Shown here: piece after piece, positions 8,098 to 16,535 of the stretch
Numbering within the stretch: position 1 is the first letter of the stretch
Layout of the letters: each line of letters starts with the position of its first letter
Assembly (NCBI RefSeq): GCF_018343695.1
Contig: NZ_JAGYPJ010000001.1
Span: 4,067,744-4,131,743 of the forward strand
Length of the DNA: 64,000 nt
Source of the DNA: Lederbergia citrisecunda
Lineage (GTDB): Bacteria; Bacillota; Bacilli; Bacillales; Bacillaceae_C
Reading direction: 5' to 3'
Made by a program: the position numbers and the translations under genes
The notes under the pieces: generated by a model
What the model saw: only the letters and a program-made list of their open reading frames with translations
Told to the model about the DNA's origin: nothing
The model's database searches: none

Positions 8098-8757
8098 ATG
8101 GATAATCATTTATTTCTTTTCGGTGGCGGCCCTCCTTTCACTATGAACATGGCAGAATTATTTGCAAATAAAACTTCCCATCCGGAAGGTCCGATCTCCA
8201 TTTTATTTGTTGAAAGAGATGGCTGGGAGGATTATATGCCTGTTTATACAGGAGAATTAGAAAAATTGGGTATTAGTGAATTTTACTATTTGCCACTTCC
8301 GGCTACACCCATTGAACAAGTAATCGATTGTCTCTCTAAAAGTGCAGGGATCATGATTGGAGGCGGAGATACGAATTTATATGCAGATTATATCGTTGAA
8401 ACGGACATTTCTAATGTCATAAAAGATCGATATGAACAAGGTATCCCAGTCGCAGGTTTTTCAGCAGGTGCATTAATAAGTCCGAAGCTGTGCGTTATTT
8501 CCCCAAAAGATAATGTGCAAAATGAATTTCAACATCGAAGAGGATTAGGATTAATATCAGATGTATTAATTGCGGTCCATTTTTCGCAATGGAATGAGGA
8601 ACATCATTTAAGAAATGCCGCTAGTCATTTTAGTGATCATGAGTATTACGGTATTGACGAAAATACATGTGCCTATTTCTTAAACGGAAATCTTGAAGCT
8701 ATGGAAGGTGAAGGAGTTTATCGTTTGGAGAATGAAATGATAAAAAAGATAAATTAA
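8098..8757 (+). CDS. Peptidase S51-type (class I glutamine amidotransferase-like) hydrolase
   Basis: 219 aa. The nucleophile elbow GFSAGALI (near residues 120-127) has Ser in place of the Cys of true amidotransferases, and IMIGGGDTNLYADYI (near 85-99) is the typical oxyanion-region strand of the dipeptidase E/cyanophycinase family. So it is a predicted serine peptidase or hydrolase in the cytoplasm. Start ATG follows AAGGAGGAAAAC. It is the last gene of the glc transcript, 24 bases after glcF, followed by a strong terminator; no obvious link between the two functions. Confidence 0.75.
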   Translation: MDNHLFLFGGGPPFTMNMAELFANKTSHPEGPISILFVERDGWEDYMPVYTGELEKLGISEFYYLPLPATPIEQVIDCLSKSAGIMIGGGDTNLYADYIVETDISNVIKDRYEQGIPVAGFSAGALISPKLCVISPKDNVQNEFQHRRGLGLISDVLIAVHFSQWNEEHHLRNAASHFSDHEYYGIDENTCAYFLNGNLEAMEGEGVYRLENEMIKKIN

Positions 8758-8774
8758 AAAGGTTTATTGGAGAA

Positions 8775-8806
8775 AATAACCAGTCGAGAGGATACAACTG
8801 GTTATT
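8775..8806. terminator. Bidirectional terminator between S51 hydrolase and APH-type gene
   Basis: Arms AATAACCAGT (8775-8784) and ACTGGTTATT (8797-8806), followed on plus by a T run. The minus-strand stop codon at 8802-8804 lies inside the right arm, so the element serves both converging genes. Confidence 0.8.
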
Positions 8807-9740
8807 TTTTTGTGATTGTCGATAACTTATCTTTTATCATTTCATACGCAGCTCTATCTTCTTTTTTAGCAAAAAATCTCAATGCATCTATCCCTTTAAA
8901 CAACATTCCGCATAATAACCTCTCATGAAAATGGGGAATTTCCTCACCGTTTTTTCTCCACGCTTCGTAAAAGGTTTGAGGGATTTCGAGCTGAGGAGCC
9001 CAAAAGTGTAAATTAGCGATATCGAACATAAAGTCCCCATACGTTGCCATTTCCCAATCGACAATGGCGGTAATATCCTTGCCATCCGAAATAATATTAC
9101 CTAAATGAAAATCTCCATGGACGAGATATTTTTCGTTAGGAGCATATGATGACAATTCCAACATCATATCGTAATAATAATCAAAAATCTCTTTTTCTAA
9201 GAAACTCTGATCAAAGAGTGTATACCAATCCTTCCAAAACCCATCCTGTTCTTTCTGAAAAAAAGATTCAATGTATTGTTGCCATGTATTAAAAGAACCT
9301 TCTCCATCATGGTTTATTGCCCCATGTTTTCCGGATGAATCGATTGGAATTTCAGTAATCTTTTTAAATTCAGTAGCTAGTGCAGGCAAAACCTTTTTAA
9401 TTTCATTTTCAGGGTACGCGACCAAAGATTGTCCAAGAGCTTTTTCCGATATTGAAAAAAATACATCATTTATATTACCGTTTCTTTCAATTCGTGGGAT
9501 CGGGATTCCGAGCTTGGAAAGATTTTTATACAAATACTCGTCTTTTAAAAATCTTTCACCAGCACGATTAAAATGAATGACAAATGCTTTGCCTTGATAG
9601 TTATAACTAAAGACTTTGCTCAGCTCTCCGAAGGTAATTGCTTGAACATTCGAGACTGAATCATTCATTATGTTTTGGATAATCGTAATTGCTGTATTCA
9701 AATCCATGTCTAATTTAAACGATTTCATTATTCTATCCAC
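8802..9740 (-). CDS. APH/choline-kinase-type phosphotransferase
   Basis: 312 aa. The catalytic loop LVHGDFHLGNIISDG and the metal-binding AIVDWEMATYGDFMFDIANL (about residues 203-243) are the Brenner motif and DxD region of the aminoglycoside phosphotransferase family. The N-terminal nucleotide-binding lobe (AFVIHFNRAGERFLKDEYLYK) is also visible. Bacillus chromosomes hold many such kinases with unknown small-molecule substrates, so resistance is not implied. Start ATG at 9740; a minor alternative is Met6. GGAAGGTGGATAGA provides the ribosome site. Confidence 0.8.
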   Translation of the reverse strand: MDRIMKSFKLDMDLNTAITIIQNIMNDSVSNVQAITFGELSKVFSYNYQGKAFVIHFNRAGERFLKDEYLYKNLSKLGIPIPRIERNGNINDVFFSISEKALGQSLVAYPENEIKKVLPALATEFKKITEIPIDSSGKHGAINHDGEGSFNTWQQYIESFFQKEQDGFWKDWYTLFDQSFLEKEIFDYYYDMMLELSSYAPNEKYLVHGDFHLGNIISDGKDITAIVDWEMATYGDFMFDIANLHFWAPQLEIPQTFYEAWRKNGEEIPHFHERLLCGMLFKGIDALRFFAKKEDRAAYEMIKDKLSTITKK

Positions 9741-9812
9741 CTTCCTTCCCCTAATTATACCAATTGTGGAATCTGTAATGACAATAAATATTTATGAAAA
9801 AGTACTTCATCA

Positions 9813-9838
9813 TGCATAGTAATATGTGTTACAATGCA
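9813..9838. promoter_or_regulatory. Palindromic candidate PadR operator
   Basis: Arms TGCATAGTAA (9813-9822) and TTACAATGCA (9829-9838) match as an inverted repeat with one mismatch across a 6-base spacer. It ends only 18 bases before the PadR start codon and contains a TACAAT -10-like box (9831-9835 region), as expected for an autorepressed padR promoter. Confidence 0.5.
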
Positions 9839-9856
9839 AAATGAAGGAGGGTTTGT

Positions 9857-10213
9857 ATGAATAATGCTACTCCCATAAGCAGCGATCTGATTCGTGGTCA
9901 TATTGATACGATCATTTTGCGCGTTTTATCTGAAGGGGATAATTACGGATATGAAATCATTAAAAGTATTTTTGACCAAAGTAAAGGAAAATTTGAATTG
10001 AAGGAACCGTCCCTTTATACAAGCTTGAAGAGATTAGAGAAGCAGAAATATATCTCGGCTTACTGGGGGGACGAAAGTCAAGGTGGCAGACGAAAGTATT
10101 ATAAAATCACGGATACTGGAAGAATGGCTTATAAAGAGGCTGTCGATTTATGGCTTGGTGCAAAGGAATTAATCGATTTATTGATTGTAAAAAGAGGTGA
10201 AAATGATGAATGA
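9857..10213 (+). CDS. PadR-family transcriptional repressor
   Basis: 118 aa. It has the winged-helix core of the PadR family: RGHIDTIILRVLSEGDNYGYEIIKSI, then LKEPSLYTSLKRLEKQKYISAYWG and GGRRKYYKITDTGR, i.e. the recognition helix and wing. PadR proteins of this size bind palindromes near their own promoter and are released by membrane-active or aromatic effectors. It is the first gene of a three-gene operon with a HAAS-domain membrane protein and a DUF4825-type protein, and its 3' end overlaps the next gene. ATG follows GAAGGAGGG. Confidence 0.9.
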   Translation: MNNATPISSDLIRGHIDTIILRVLSEGDNYGYEIIKSIFDQSKGKFELKEPSLYTSLKRLEKQKYISAYWGDESQGGRRKYYKITDTGRMAYKEAVDLWLGAKELIDLLIVKRGENDE

Positions 10214-10883
10214 ATTAAAGGTATATGTGGATCATTTATTTAGAAAATATAAGCATCATCGTAATATCAACGAACTGAAGGAAGAAATCTTAGGGAATTT
10301 AGAAGCGAAAGTATCTCATCTCCTCGCAGAAGGTGAAAATGAAACGAGTGCTATTGCAAAAGCTAAAAGCAGTATCACTAATATAGATGACCTCATTGAT
10401 AGTAATATGTCCGTCAAGATCAATCAATTTTGGTTTAAAGCCTATCAGATTGCTTTTTTATATGTCATCGTGGCATGGATTATCACCATTCCATTTACGA
10501 TCGTTGGTATTGGATTTTTGATGAATTTCATGTTGTTTTTAGTTGTCCTTGTTCTTCTTATTGTCTATTTGATTTTAGGAAAAATACTAAAAAGTAAAAA
10601 GGAAAAAATAAGCCAATTGAACATTGTTTCTTTTGTAAAGACAAAGAAAGTAATATGGCTACTTTGGGCTCTTTTTATTGTCGTGACATGGGGTTGTATA
10701 ACTGCGATTTTGTTTGGGAGCAATATATGGTTTGCAAGACCTATTCATATTGATGGGCCATACCAATTCGGAGTATTAATTGCGAGATATGCTTTGCCAT
10801 TTATTTCAATCATCATTCCACTTATTTTTACAGCTTGGGAGAAATTAATCACGCAATTTGAAGCGGGTGAATTACATGAGTAA
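10206..10883 (+). CDS. HAAS-domain (DUF1700-like) membrane protein, PadR partner
   Basis: 225 aa. The first 70 residues form the soluble helical HAAS-like head (VDHLFRKYKHHRNINELKEEILGNL...AIAKAKSSITNIDDLID). Four hydrophobic segments follow (about residues 80-100, 102-122, 150-172 and 190-212). Proteins of this kind are nearly always encoded with a PadR regulator and are thought to transmit or respond to envelope signals. I start it at the second of two adjacent ATG codons (10206), eight bases after GAGG; 10203 is possible. It overlaps the padR stop. Confidence 0.75.
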   Translation: MNELKVYVDHLFRKYKHHRNINELKEEILGNLEAKVSHLLAEGENETSAIAKAKSSITNIDDLIDSNMSVKINQFWFKAYQIAFLYVIVAWIITIPFTIVGIGFLMNFMLFLVVLVLLIVYLILGKILKSKKEKISQLNIVSFVKTKKVIWLLWALFIVVTWGCITAILFGSNIWFARPIHIDGPYQFGVLIARYALPFISIIIPLIFTAWEKLITQFEAGELHE

Positions 10884-11430
10884 GCTAGGGAAATGGATCG
10901 TTGTTTTATTAGTCTTTGGATTAATGTTATTTGGTATCGTGCAATTTGTAGTAATTCCGAAGCAAAACGCAGCTGCTGAGCAATATGTAATAGAACAAGA
11001 GAAGCCACTTACACATGATTTGGAGTATATTAAGCAGTACAAAAATCCTTATATGGGAAATGCGGGAAATACCACTCAACTTTTTGGTCATCTGCCATTA
11101 CATGATATATTGAAAGACTTTGAACTGAAATCAGACGATTTAACGGTGATGGTAAATTATACGCAGAAAACGACAGACATTAACAATCAACTGTTAAACC
11201 AATCTCTTATCTATAATTCAACTGCCGCTTTCGCATTAATCGAAAACCTTGAAAAAATTGAATATCATTTTGTAGATGAGACTATTACAGTGGATAGAGA
11301 AAGTATTGAAAGACAATATACGAATTTTGATGAGTTAACTGAGAGTACTAAAATTTGGAATGAAAAAGTTCGAAATCCGTTAAAGGATACTAAGTATGTA
11401 GAGGATTTTATTAATGAAATTTTGCATTAA
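10876..11430 (+). CDS. DUF4825-type membrane-anchored protein
   Basis: 184 aa from the ATG at 10876, which overlaps the end of the HAAS gene and is preceded by GCGGGTG. One N-terminal transmembrane helix (about residues 6-26) is followed by an outside domain containing YIKQYKNPYMGN and LTVMVNYTQK, which fits my memory of the DUF4825 pattern (conserved KNPYxGN and a later TVNY strand). Function unknown. Context suggests a cell-envelope role under PadR control. Confidence 0.65.
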   Translation: MSKLGKWIVVLLVFGLMLFGIVQFVVIPKQNAAAEQYVIEQEKPLTHDLEYIKQYKNPYMGNAGNTTQLFGHLPLHDILKDFELKSDDLTVMVNYTQKTTDINNQLLNQSLIYNSTAAFALIENLEKIEYHFVDETITVDRESIERQYTNFDELTESTKIWNEKVRNPLKDTKYVEDFINEILH

Positions 11431-11518
11431 AACATGAAACAAAAAAGGGAGAATGAAGTCAATCTAGTGGTGTCTTCTACCTTCTGCTTAATAAACGCAA
11501 TAGCACAAAAATACGAAA

Positions 11519-11543
11519 CCCCTTCAACGTTAAGCTGAAGGGG
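11519..11543 (-). terminator. Hairpin downstream of the exosporium-like gene
   Basis: Perfect arms CCCCTTCA (11519-11526) and TGAAGGGG (11536-11543). On the minus strand the stem is followed by TTTCGTATTTTT, a broken T run, so it may end transcription of the gene at 11641-12066, about 100 bases away. Plus-strand flanks lack a T run. Confidence 0.45.
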
Positions 11544-11640
11544 AAGGAAGTATTCTAGATACTTAACTCTAAAATTATCAAAATGTATTTTCAAAACTAA
11601 TACTTTCATTTAAATCTCAATTTTGACCACATCTTCGGCA

Positions 11641-12066
11641 TTAAGTAAGTGCAACTGCTAAACCACTAAAGGAAATTGGTCCTACAACAGTAGCTTCTGT
11701 TCCACTTGTAATATTTTGAACGGTTACTTGATAAGTATGGGTACCTTGACTCACATTTGAATCTATTGCTTGAAATGTTTCAACATAGTTTACCTCCGAC
11801 GTAGGATCTGATTCTACCCCTACTTGAAATCTAAAGAATTCTAATCCATCACGGAAGATCCTAAACAACAACTGAGATGTACCAGTAACCCCACGCACGC
11901 CCACGGATGAAATTAATTGTACCCGATTGTTAGTTGCATTACTTTGAGGAATAGTTAAACGAATAGTTGCTAATACAACTCTAATAGGAGATTGAGGGAT
12001 AGCGATATTAACTGAATTAGCCCTACGAGAGGGTTGTGTTGCTTGGTAATCTATAATACTAACCAT
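11641..12066 (-). CDS. Exosporium protein C-like protein
   Basis: 141 aa. The body (IDYQATQPSRRANSVNIAIPQ..., LISSVGVRGVTGTSQLLFRIFRDGLEF, TFQAIDSNVSQGTHTYQVTVQN, VVGPISFSGLAV) is a beta-rich jelly-roll-like sequence that I recognise as the exosporium protein C family of the Bacillus cereus group and relatives. It would be a spore-surface structural protein. Start: the ATG at 12066 lies 8 bases after AAGGAGG; the in-frame GTG nine bases earlier overlaps that ribosome site and is less likely. It stands alone; no clear sigma-K promoter was found. Confidence 0.72.
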   Translation of the reverse strand: MVSIIDYQATQPSRRANSVNIAIPQSPIRVVLATIRLTIPQSNATNNRVQLISSVGVRGVTGTSQLLFRIFRDGLEFFRFQVGVESDPTSEVNYVETFQAIDSNVSQGTHTYQVTVQNITSGTEATVVGPISFSGLAVALT

Positions 12067-12273
12067 TACAGCCACCTCCTTAATTTTATACTTTAAAATA
12101 CGTTATTAAGAAGAAATGGCTTGGATAATATAATTATAATGATAGGTAAAAGGTGTCGAAAAATGAAAAAAAGGCTATTTTTTCTTTTGAAATGTATTTA
12201 AACAGTCTATTTTGTGGACCAATCAAGGATAAATTTAATAGGACACATAGTATTTTAAATAATAAATGTTGTA

Positions 12274-12900
12274 TTAATCCTCAAGTACCTTATATATTTT
12301 TTTAATCCTTTTTAACTGAGGTGCCGTAAGTTCGTTTTCTCTTTTTCGTAACACGGTTAATAATTCCGCTTTATTGTCGTCTGTTACTGCAAGGATAGTG
12401 CTTTCAGAATGCTGTGGGATTTCCTTTGGTCTACAAGTCTCCAAATGTGAGAGTAAAAACGGAAAAATACGCTCAGTGTTTTGCTTGTTTACGGCTGCTA
12501 ACTTTGCTAGGGTTAAGACTCCTTTATCAATAGTGATGACTGAGCCAGTTTTCATTGCAGAAAATAAAGTTTCGATATGTTCTATAATAATCTCAGATGA
12601 CTCTAGTGCTATGGTAGATAGTGCAGTCATGGCTCCCCAAACTAAACGATTATTCCGACTTTTAAGAAGGTCTATGAAAATTAAGGCATACTCACTTATG
12701 AGTTCCGGTTTCAATTCTCCAATTTCATAAGCTACTTTTATACAATCTTGTTGAATCTTCTTATCCTTATTAGATAAGTTCTGAATTACTTCTTTTATGC
12801 CTTCACAATTATTTGTGTTAACTAATTCATGGGCAAGTTCAATATTTGGCTCTTCATCTTTATGATTAAGTTGTGTTGCTAACTTGTTTATTATCGTCAT
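12274..12900 (-). CDS. HEAT-repeat-like protein, hypothetical
   Basis: 208 aa from the ATG at 12900, which follows AGAGGG; an in-frame start at 12936 has no ribosome site. The sequence is a chain of helix pairs: IKEVIQNLSNKDKKIQQDCIKVAYEIG, RNNRLVWGAMTALSTIAL, VITIDKGVLTLAKLAAV, a classic armadillo/HEAT pattern with repeats of about 38 residues from residue 30 to 160. Such scaffolds bind proteins. No catalytic motif, signal peptide or membrane segment. Gene is alone and its role is unknown. Confidence 0.65.
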   Translation of the reverse strand: MTIINKLATQLNHKDEEPNIELAHELVNTNNCEGIKEVIQNLSNKDKKIQQDCIKVAYEIGELKPELISEYALIFIDLLKSRNNRLVWGAMTALSTIALESSEIIIEHIETLFSAMKTGSVITIDKGVLTLAKLAAVNKQNTERIFPFLLSHLETCRPKEIPQHSESTILAVTDDNKAELLTVLRKRENELTAPQLKRIKKIYKVLED

Positions 12901-13013
12901 AATAATCCCTCTTTTAGCAAAATAATCGGATACCATAATTACTAAACACTGTTATTCTCTGTAAAAGGGATGCCAAGAAATCTCGACAGCCCTTTTGCCT
13001 TTTAATAAAAATG

Positions 13014-14216
13014 TCAAGCAGTGACTTTTTCAGCTGCTTCACTTGCCTCTTTTCTAAAGTAAAAGATAGCTCCCATTAATGCGACAAGTATAAATCCAAA
13101 TAGTACGAGCGACCATAACGTAACAGAAATATGGAATCGATCTAATAATTCACCAGCTACTTTAGGTAGGAAAGCCCCTCCTAAACCACCCATTGCAACA
13201 AGTAGACTTGTTGTCCATTCCTCTAACCCGGCAGAATTTTCGTTAATAATCAGCAATCCAATAGAGAAAATACCGCCCATTAATAATCCTGTTAAAAAGA
13301 TGGCTACGTAACTAATAATAGCTGTAGGTGATACGGCAAAAATGATTAAAGCGAAAAATTGACCGATACAGCTAATGATAAAGAGTTTAATGTAACCAAT
13401 TTTATCGATAATAAACGTCATGCATAGTCTTCCAATCGTCATAGCCAACCAGAAAACCGTAATGCTTAATGCAAGGAAGGAAGCATCTAAGTTGGTTGTT
13501 TTTCCTAAAATCGTTGGTAAGTAGTTCGGCAGTACCATTTCTGTACCCACATACATAAAGAAAAAGAAAGCTCCAATAGCCAATAGAGGAATTTGTTTTC
13601 GAGGGTATCGGTTTCTACTAGTCTTCTCTTTAGTTTGTGTACGTACTTTCACCTGCTTTTTTAAAATAGGGTCTACTTCTCCAAATGAAAGAAAGAACCA
13701 ACCAATTAACGTGACACTAGTTATGATGGCGACAGTTGTAAAAGAGGCATTCCACATTCCGTTCAGAATAAAAAATGCAGAAACAATCGGGATTACAAGT
13801 GCTCCAACGCCAAAAAATACTTCAGTCAGTACAAGCGTGGAAGCTTTTCTTTCTTTTAAATGTCCAACTATTAGTGCTGCGACAACGGTTTCAGCAATCC
13901 CGATGCCAGCCCCGCCAATTGGAGCGGTGAATAATAAGAAATCCCACTTTGGGACAGAGCCAAGTACAAATTGGGCAATAGCAAAACAAAGTAGTGCTAG
14001 GGAAATAGTCATTTTACGCCCAATCGCTTTTACAATCATCGGTGCAAATGATACCCCGACGAGAAATCCCAAAAACTGATTCATAATTAGCTGGCCGCCG
14101 TCTCCATAATGAATGCCATATGATTTCACCATGGGTTCAAGAACGGTACCAATGATAATATGGCCAAAACCGTTTAAAGCATAAATAACGCAAGCGAAAA
14201 ATACAAATTTCTTCAT
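13014..14216 (-). CDS. MFS transporter, sugar-symporter-like
   Basis: 400 aa with twelve predicted membrane segments and a central loop rich in K/R (about residues 190-210). Conserved signs include the loop 2-3 region APMIVKAIGRKMTI and GIGIAETVVAALIVG. The overall look resembles the GlcP-type glucose/mannose:H+ symporters of Bacillus, but the resemblance is loose and the substrate is unknown. Transcribed alone; the divergent neighbour is an APH-type kinase. ATG at 14216 follows a weak AGGAGAATGAT site. Confidence 0.78.
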   Translation of the reverse strand: MKKFVFFACVIYALNGFGHIIIGTVLEPMVKSYGIHYGDGGQLIMNQFLGFLVGVSFAPMIVKAIGRKMTISLALLCFAIAQFVLGSVPKWDFLLFTAPIGGAGIGIAETVVAALIVGHLKERKASTLVLTEVFFGVGALVIPIVSAFFILNGMWNASFTTVAIITSVTLIGWFFLSFGEVDPILKKQVKVRTQTKEKTSRNRYPRKQIPLLAIGAFFFFMYVGTEMVLPNYLPTILGKTTNLDASFLALSITVFWLAMTIGRLCMTFIIDKIGYIKLFIISCIGQFFALIIFAVSPTAIISYVAIFLTGLLMGGIFSIGLLIINENSAGLEEWTTSLLVAMGGLGGAFLPKVAGELLDRFHISVTLWSLVLFGFILVALMGAIFYFRKEASEAAEKVTA

Positions 14217-14373
14217 ATCATTCTCCTATACAATTAATTTCCAAGCTATCTTATCAGTAAAGTAGAAAAAGGTCTATAGAAGAAAATGATTAGGGAATAA
14301 AAAAGGAGTGTACGAAGGACGTATTGAAATAATATAGATGAACAAATTTATAGACGTAAAGGACGGTTAAATA

Positions 14374-15300
14374 ATGGAATCAGTCGAGAACATGATTTTG
14401 CCAGAAGCAGTACAAAAATGGGTAGTAGATTCTATTAATTCAGAAGCTACGATTGAGTCTATTAGTCAGTTGAAGGGTGGCATTTCCTCCCTTGTTTGTA
14501 TTGTTAAACTAAAAGTGAATGACGAAATAAACGATTATGTGGTCCGCTTACATTTTGCTGAAGGCTGGGCTGAAAATAATCCCGATTTAGTGATTCATGA
14601 AGCTGAGAACCTCCGTTTTACGAGGTTGAAAAACCTTCCGACTCCAGAAATCATTACGATTGAAGAGACAGGGACTCGTTTTGGTTCCTATGCTTCTATC
14701 ATGTCCAAGCTTGAAGGCAAAGTTGTTCTAGAGCCCGATGATATGGATGGATGGCTAAGTGGGCTTGCTCAAGCACTTGTACAAATACACGAAGTGGAAG
14801 CAAGTCAATTTCCACGACCTTATTATACATATCAGGATCTTAATGCTTTTGAGATTCCATCATGGGTGAGTTTAACGGAAGAATGGGGAAAAGTTCTTAG
14901 TATTATAAAAGGTCCACGACCTATATTCAGAGAGTGCTTTATCCACCGGGACTATCATCCAAGCAATGTTTTATGGGAAGGAAACTCTGTAAGTGGAATT
15001 GTAGACTGGATTAACGCATGTATTGGTCCAGCAGGTATTGATGTCGGTCATTGCAGGCTCAATCTTGCTCAGTTATACGGAGTGAAAGAAGCTGACCTTT
15101 TTTTATCTTATTACCAACAGTACGCTGGACCAAATTTTGTTTATGATCCATATTGGGATTTAATTTCCCTCGTTGATATTCTTTTCTGGGAACCCGAAGT
15201 GTATCCAGGATGGACAGACTTAGGCTTTAAAGGATTAACAGCTCAATTAATCAAGGAGCGTCTGGAGTATTATATGGTAAGTTTAATCAACCGTTTTTAA
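14374..15300 (+). CDS. APH-type phosphotransferase
   Basis: 308 aa. The catalytic loop CFIHRDYHPSNVLWEG and the metal site SGIVDWINACIGPAGIDVGHCRLNLA (about residues 188-230) are the APH family signature. N-terminal ISQLKGGISSLVCIVKL is the glycine-rich nucleotide lobe. Many Bacillaceae have such enzymes acting on unknown alcohols (macrolide, viomycin or homoserine kinases are distant relatives). Start ATG with weak AAGGACGG site. A second, unrelated APH-type gene lies at 8802-9740; they share only the motif regions. Confidence 0.8.
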   Translation: MESVENMILPEAVQKWVVDSINSEATIESISQLKGGISSLVCIVKLKVNDEINDYVVRLHFAEGWAENNPDLVIHEAENLRFTRLKNLPTPEIITIEETGTRFGSYASIMSKLEGKVVLEPDDMDGWLSGLAQALVQIHEVEASQFPRPYYTYQDLNAFEIPSWVSLTEEWGKVLSIIKGPRPIFRECFIHRDYHPSNVLWEGNSVSGIVDWINACIGPAGIDVGHCRLNLAQLYGVKEADLFLSYYQQYAGPNFVYDPYWDLISLVDILFWEPEVYPGWTDLGFKGLTAQLIKERLEYYMVSLINRF

Positions 15301-15415
15301 AGAATTTCGACTTAATTTAACGGTTAAACAATGTACAGAAATTAGTATGTTTGTTAAAATGAATATAGCATTTTTGATAAATATTTACATTAATAGTAGG
15401 GAGTGGGATAAGCAT

Positions 15416-16156
15416 ATGAGCAAAAAAGCACTAATTGTATGGGGTGGATGGGATGGTCATCAACCGGAACAAGTCGCGCAAATATTTAAAGGAATCCTAG
15501 AAGAAGAGAATTTTAATGTAGAAGTTTCTAATTCACTAGATTCATATGCGGATACGGAAAAATTGAAAGCGTTTGATTTAGTTATTCCGCATTGGACAAT
15601 GGGACAAATTAAAAATAATGTTGCGCTTAATATTTCCGAGGCCATTGTGAGTGGTGTAGGATTAGCGGGATGCCATGGTGGTATGTGTGACTCCTTCCGT
15701 AATAATGTGGACTGGCAGTTCATGACAGGAGGAAATTGGGTTGCGCATCCTGGAAATGATGGAATCGAATATATGGTTAATATTAAGCATTCATCCAGCC
15801 CTCTTTTAGAAGGTATTTCAGATTTCAAGGTTGTCAGTGAGCAATATTATTTACACGTCGATCCGGCAGTAGAAGTTTTGGCAACAACTCGTTTTCCTGT
15901 TTTTGAAGGTCCTCATTCAACGAATAGAGCAGTTGATATGCCGGTTGTATGGACAAAACGATGGGGAGCGGGACGCGTTTTTTACTGCTCATTAGGCCAT
16001 CTAGCAAATATTGTAGCAATGCCGGAAGTGACTGAGATTATGAGAAGAGGCTTCCTATGGGCTGCTGAAGGGAAGACCCTTTACAGCGAACTGGGAGCAG
16101 AATTATCAGAAGGCAATGTTCGTTCCTTTACGGGTATGGGAGATAGCCCAAATTAA
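15416..16156 (+). CDS. ThuA-domain protein (trehalose-utilisation type)
   Basis: 246 aa from the ATG at 15416, nine bases after GGGAGTGGG; an ORF start at 15347 has no ribosome site. The ThuA-like fold is seen in KKALIVWGGWDGHQPEQVAQIF, VSGVGLAGCHGGMCDSFR (about residues 76-93, class I glutamine-amidotransferase-like elbow without the catalytic triad), MTGGNWVAHPGN and PVVWTKRWGAGRVFYCSLGH. Family members take part in disaccharide oxidation (3-keto sugars) or are of unknown role. Here the gene stands alone before the repeat/IS region. Confidence 0.8.
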   Translation: MSKKALIVWGGWDGHQPEQVAQIFKGILEEENFNVEVSNSLDSYADTEKLKAFDLVIPHWTMGQIKNNVALNISEAIVSGVGLAGCHGGMCDSFRNNVDWQFMTGGNWVAHPGNDGIEYMVNIKHSSSPLLEGISDFKVVSEQYYLHVDPAVEVLATTRFPVFEGPHSTNRAVDMPVVWTKRWGAGRVFYCSLGHLANIVAMPEVTEIMRRGFLWAAEGKTLYSELGAELSEGNVRSFTGMGDSPN

Positions 16157-16159
16157 TAG

Positions 16160-16305
16160 AAAAGCGGAAGCGCCTTGTTTATCGACGTACAAACTTCAGG
16201 ACCTTTGACTGAGATAAAGGAAACACGAAGAGGAACGAGTCGATGTTGACTTATCGTAGGGAAAAGGGCAAGAAGTTTGCTAGTCGATAGGCGCTGTAGC
16301 TAGAC
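16160..16305. repeat. Bacillaceae intergenic repeat element, copy 1 (near complete)
   Basis: It begins with AAAAGCGGAAGCGCCTTG (16160-16177) followed by ATCGACGTAC, and ends with GATAGGCGCTGTAGCTAGAC; the GCGCC and GGCGC ends are inverted. This AAAAGCGGAAGCGCC-type element is common between genes in Bacillaceae. It starts two bases after the ThuA stop. Confidence 0.7.
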
Positions 16306-16309
16306 AAAG

Positions 16310-16380
16310 AAAAGCGGAAGCGCCTTGCTCATCGACGTACAGGCCCACAGGATGTGGGTCCGTCGAATTTTAAAAAATTA
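16310..16380. repeat. Same intergenic repeat, copy 2, cut by the insertion sequence
   Basis: The first 31 bases (AAAAGCGGAAGCGCCTTG then CTCATCGACGTAC) repeat copy 1 in the same direction 150 bases on. It contains a small hairpin CCCACA-GGA-TGTGGG (16344-16358), then stops at the IS left end at 16381, so its second half is missing. Confidence 0.65.
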
Positions 16381-16411
16381 GAGGTTGGGACAAAACTCAC
16401 CTCTGAATGAA

Positions 16412-16454
16412 AAAGCCGGAGAAATTTTACAACGAGTAAAATTTCTCCGGCTTT
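16412..16454 (+). terminator. Insulating hairpin at IS left end
   Basis: Perfect 18-base arms AAAGCCGGAGAAATTTTA (16412-16429) and its complement (16437-16454) with a 7-base loop, inside the IS before the transposase gene. It would stop transcripts entering from outside. Confidence 0.75.
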
Positions 16455-16535
16455 GAATATTTTTGCAATAAAATAAGGACAACTTCTGATAAAATTAAGT
16501 TACCACACCAAATCTAATCAGAAAGAAGTGTCCTT

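Noticed and set aside
11427-11609. 60-codon minus ORF near the exosporium-like gene
   Set aside because: It runs through a hairpin and has no ribosome site or family resemblance.
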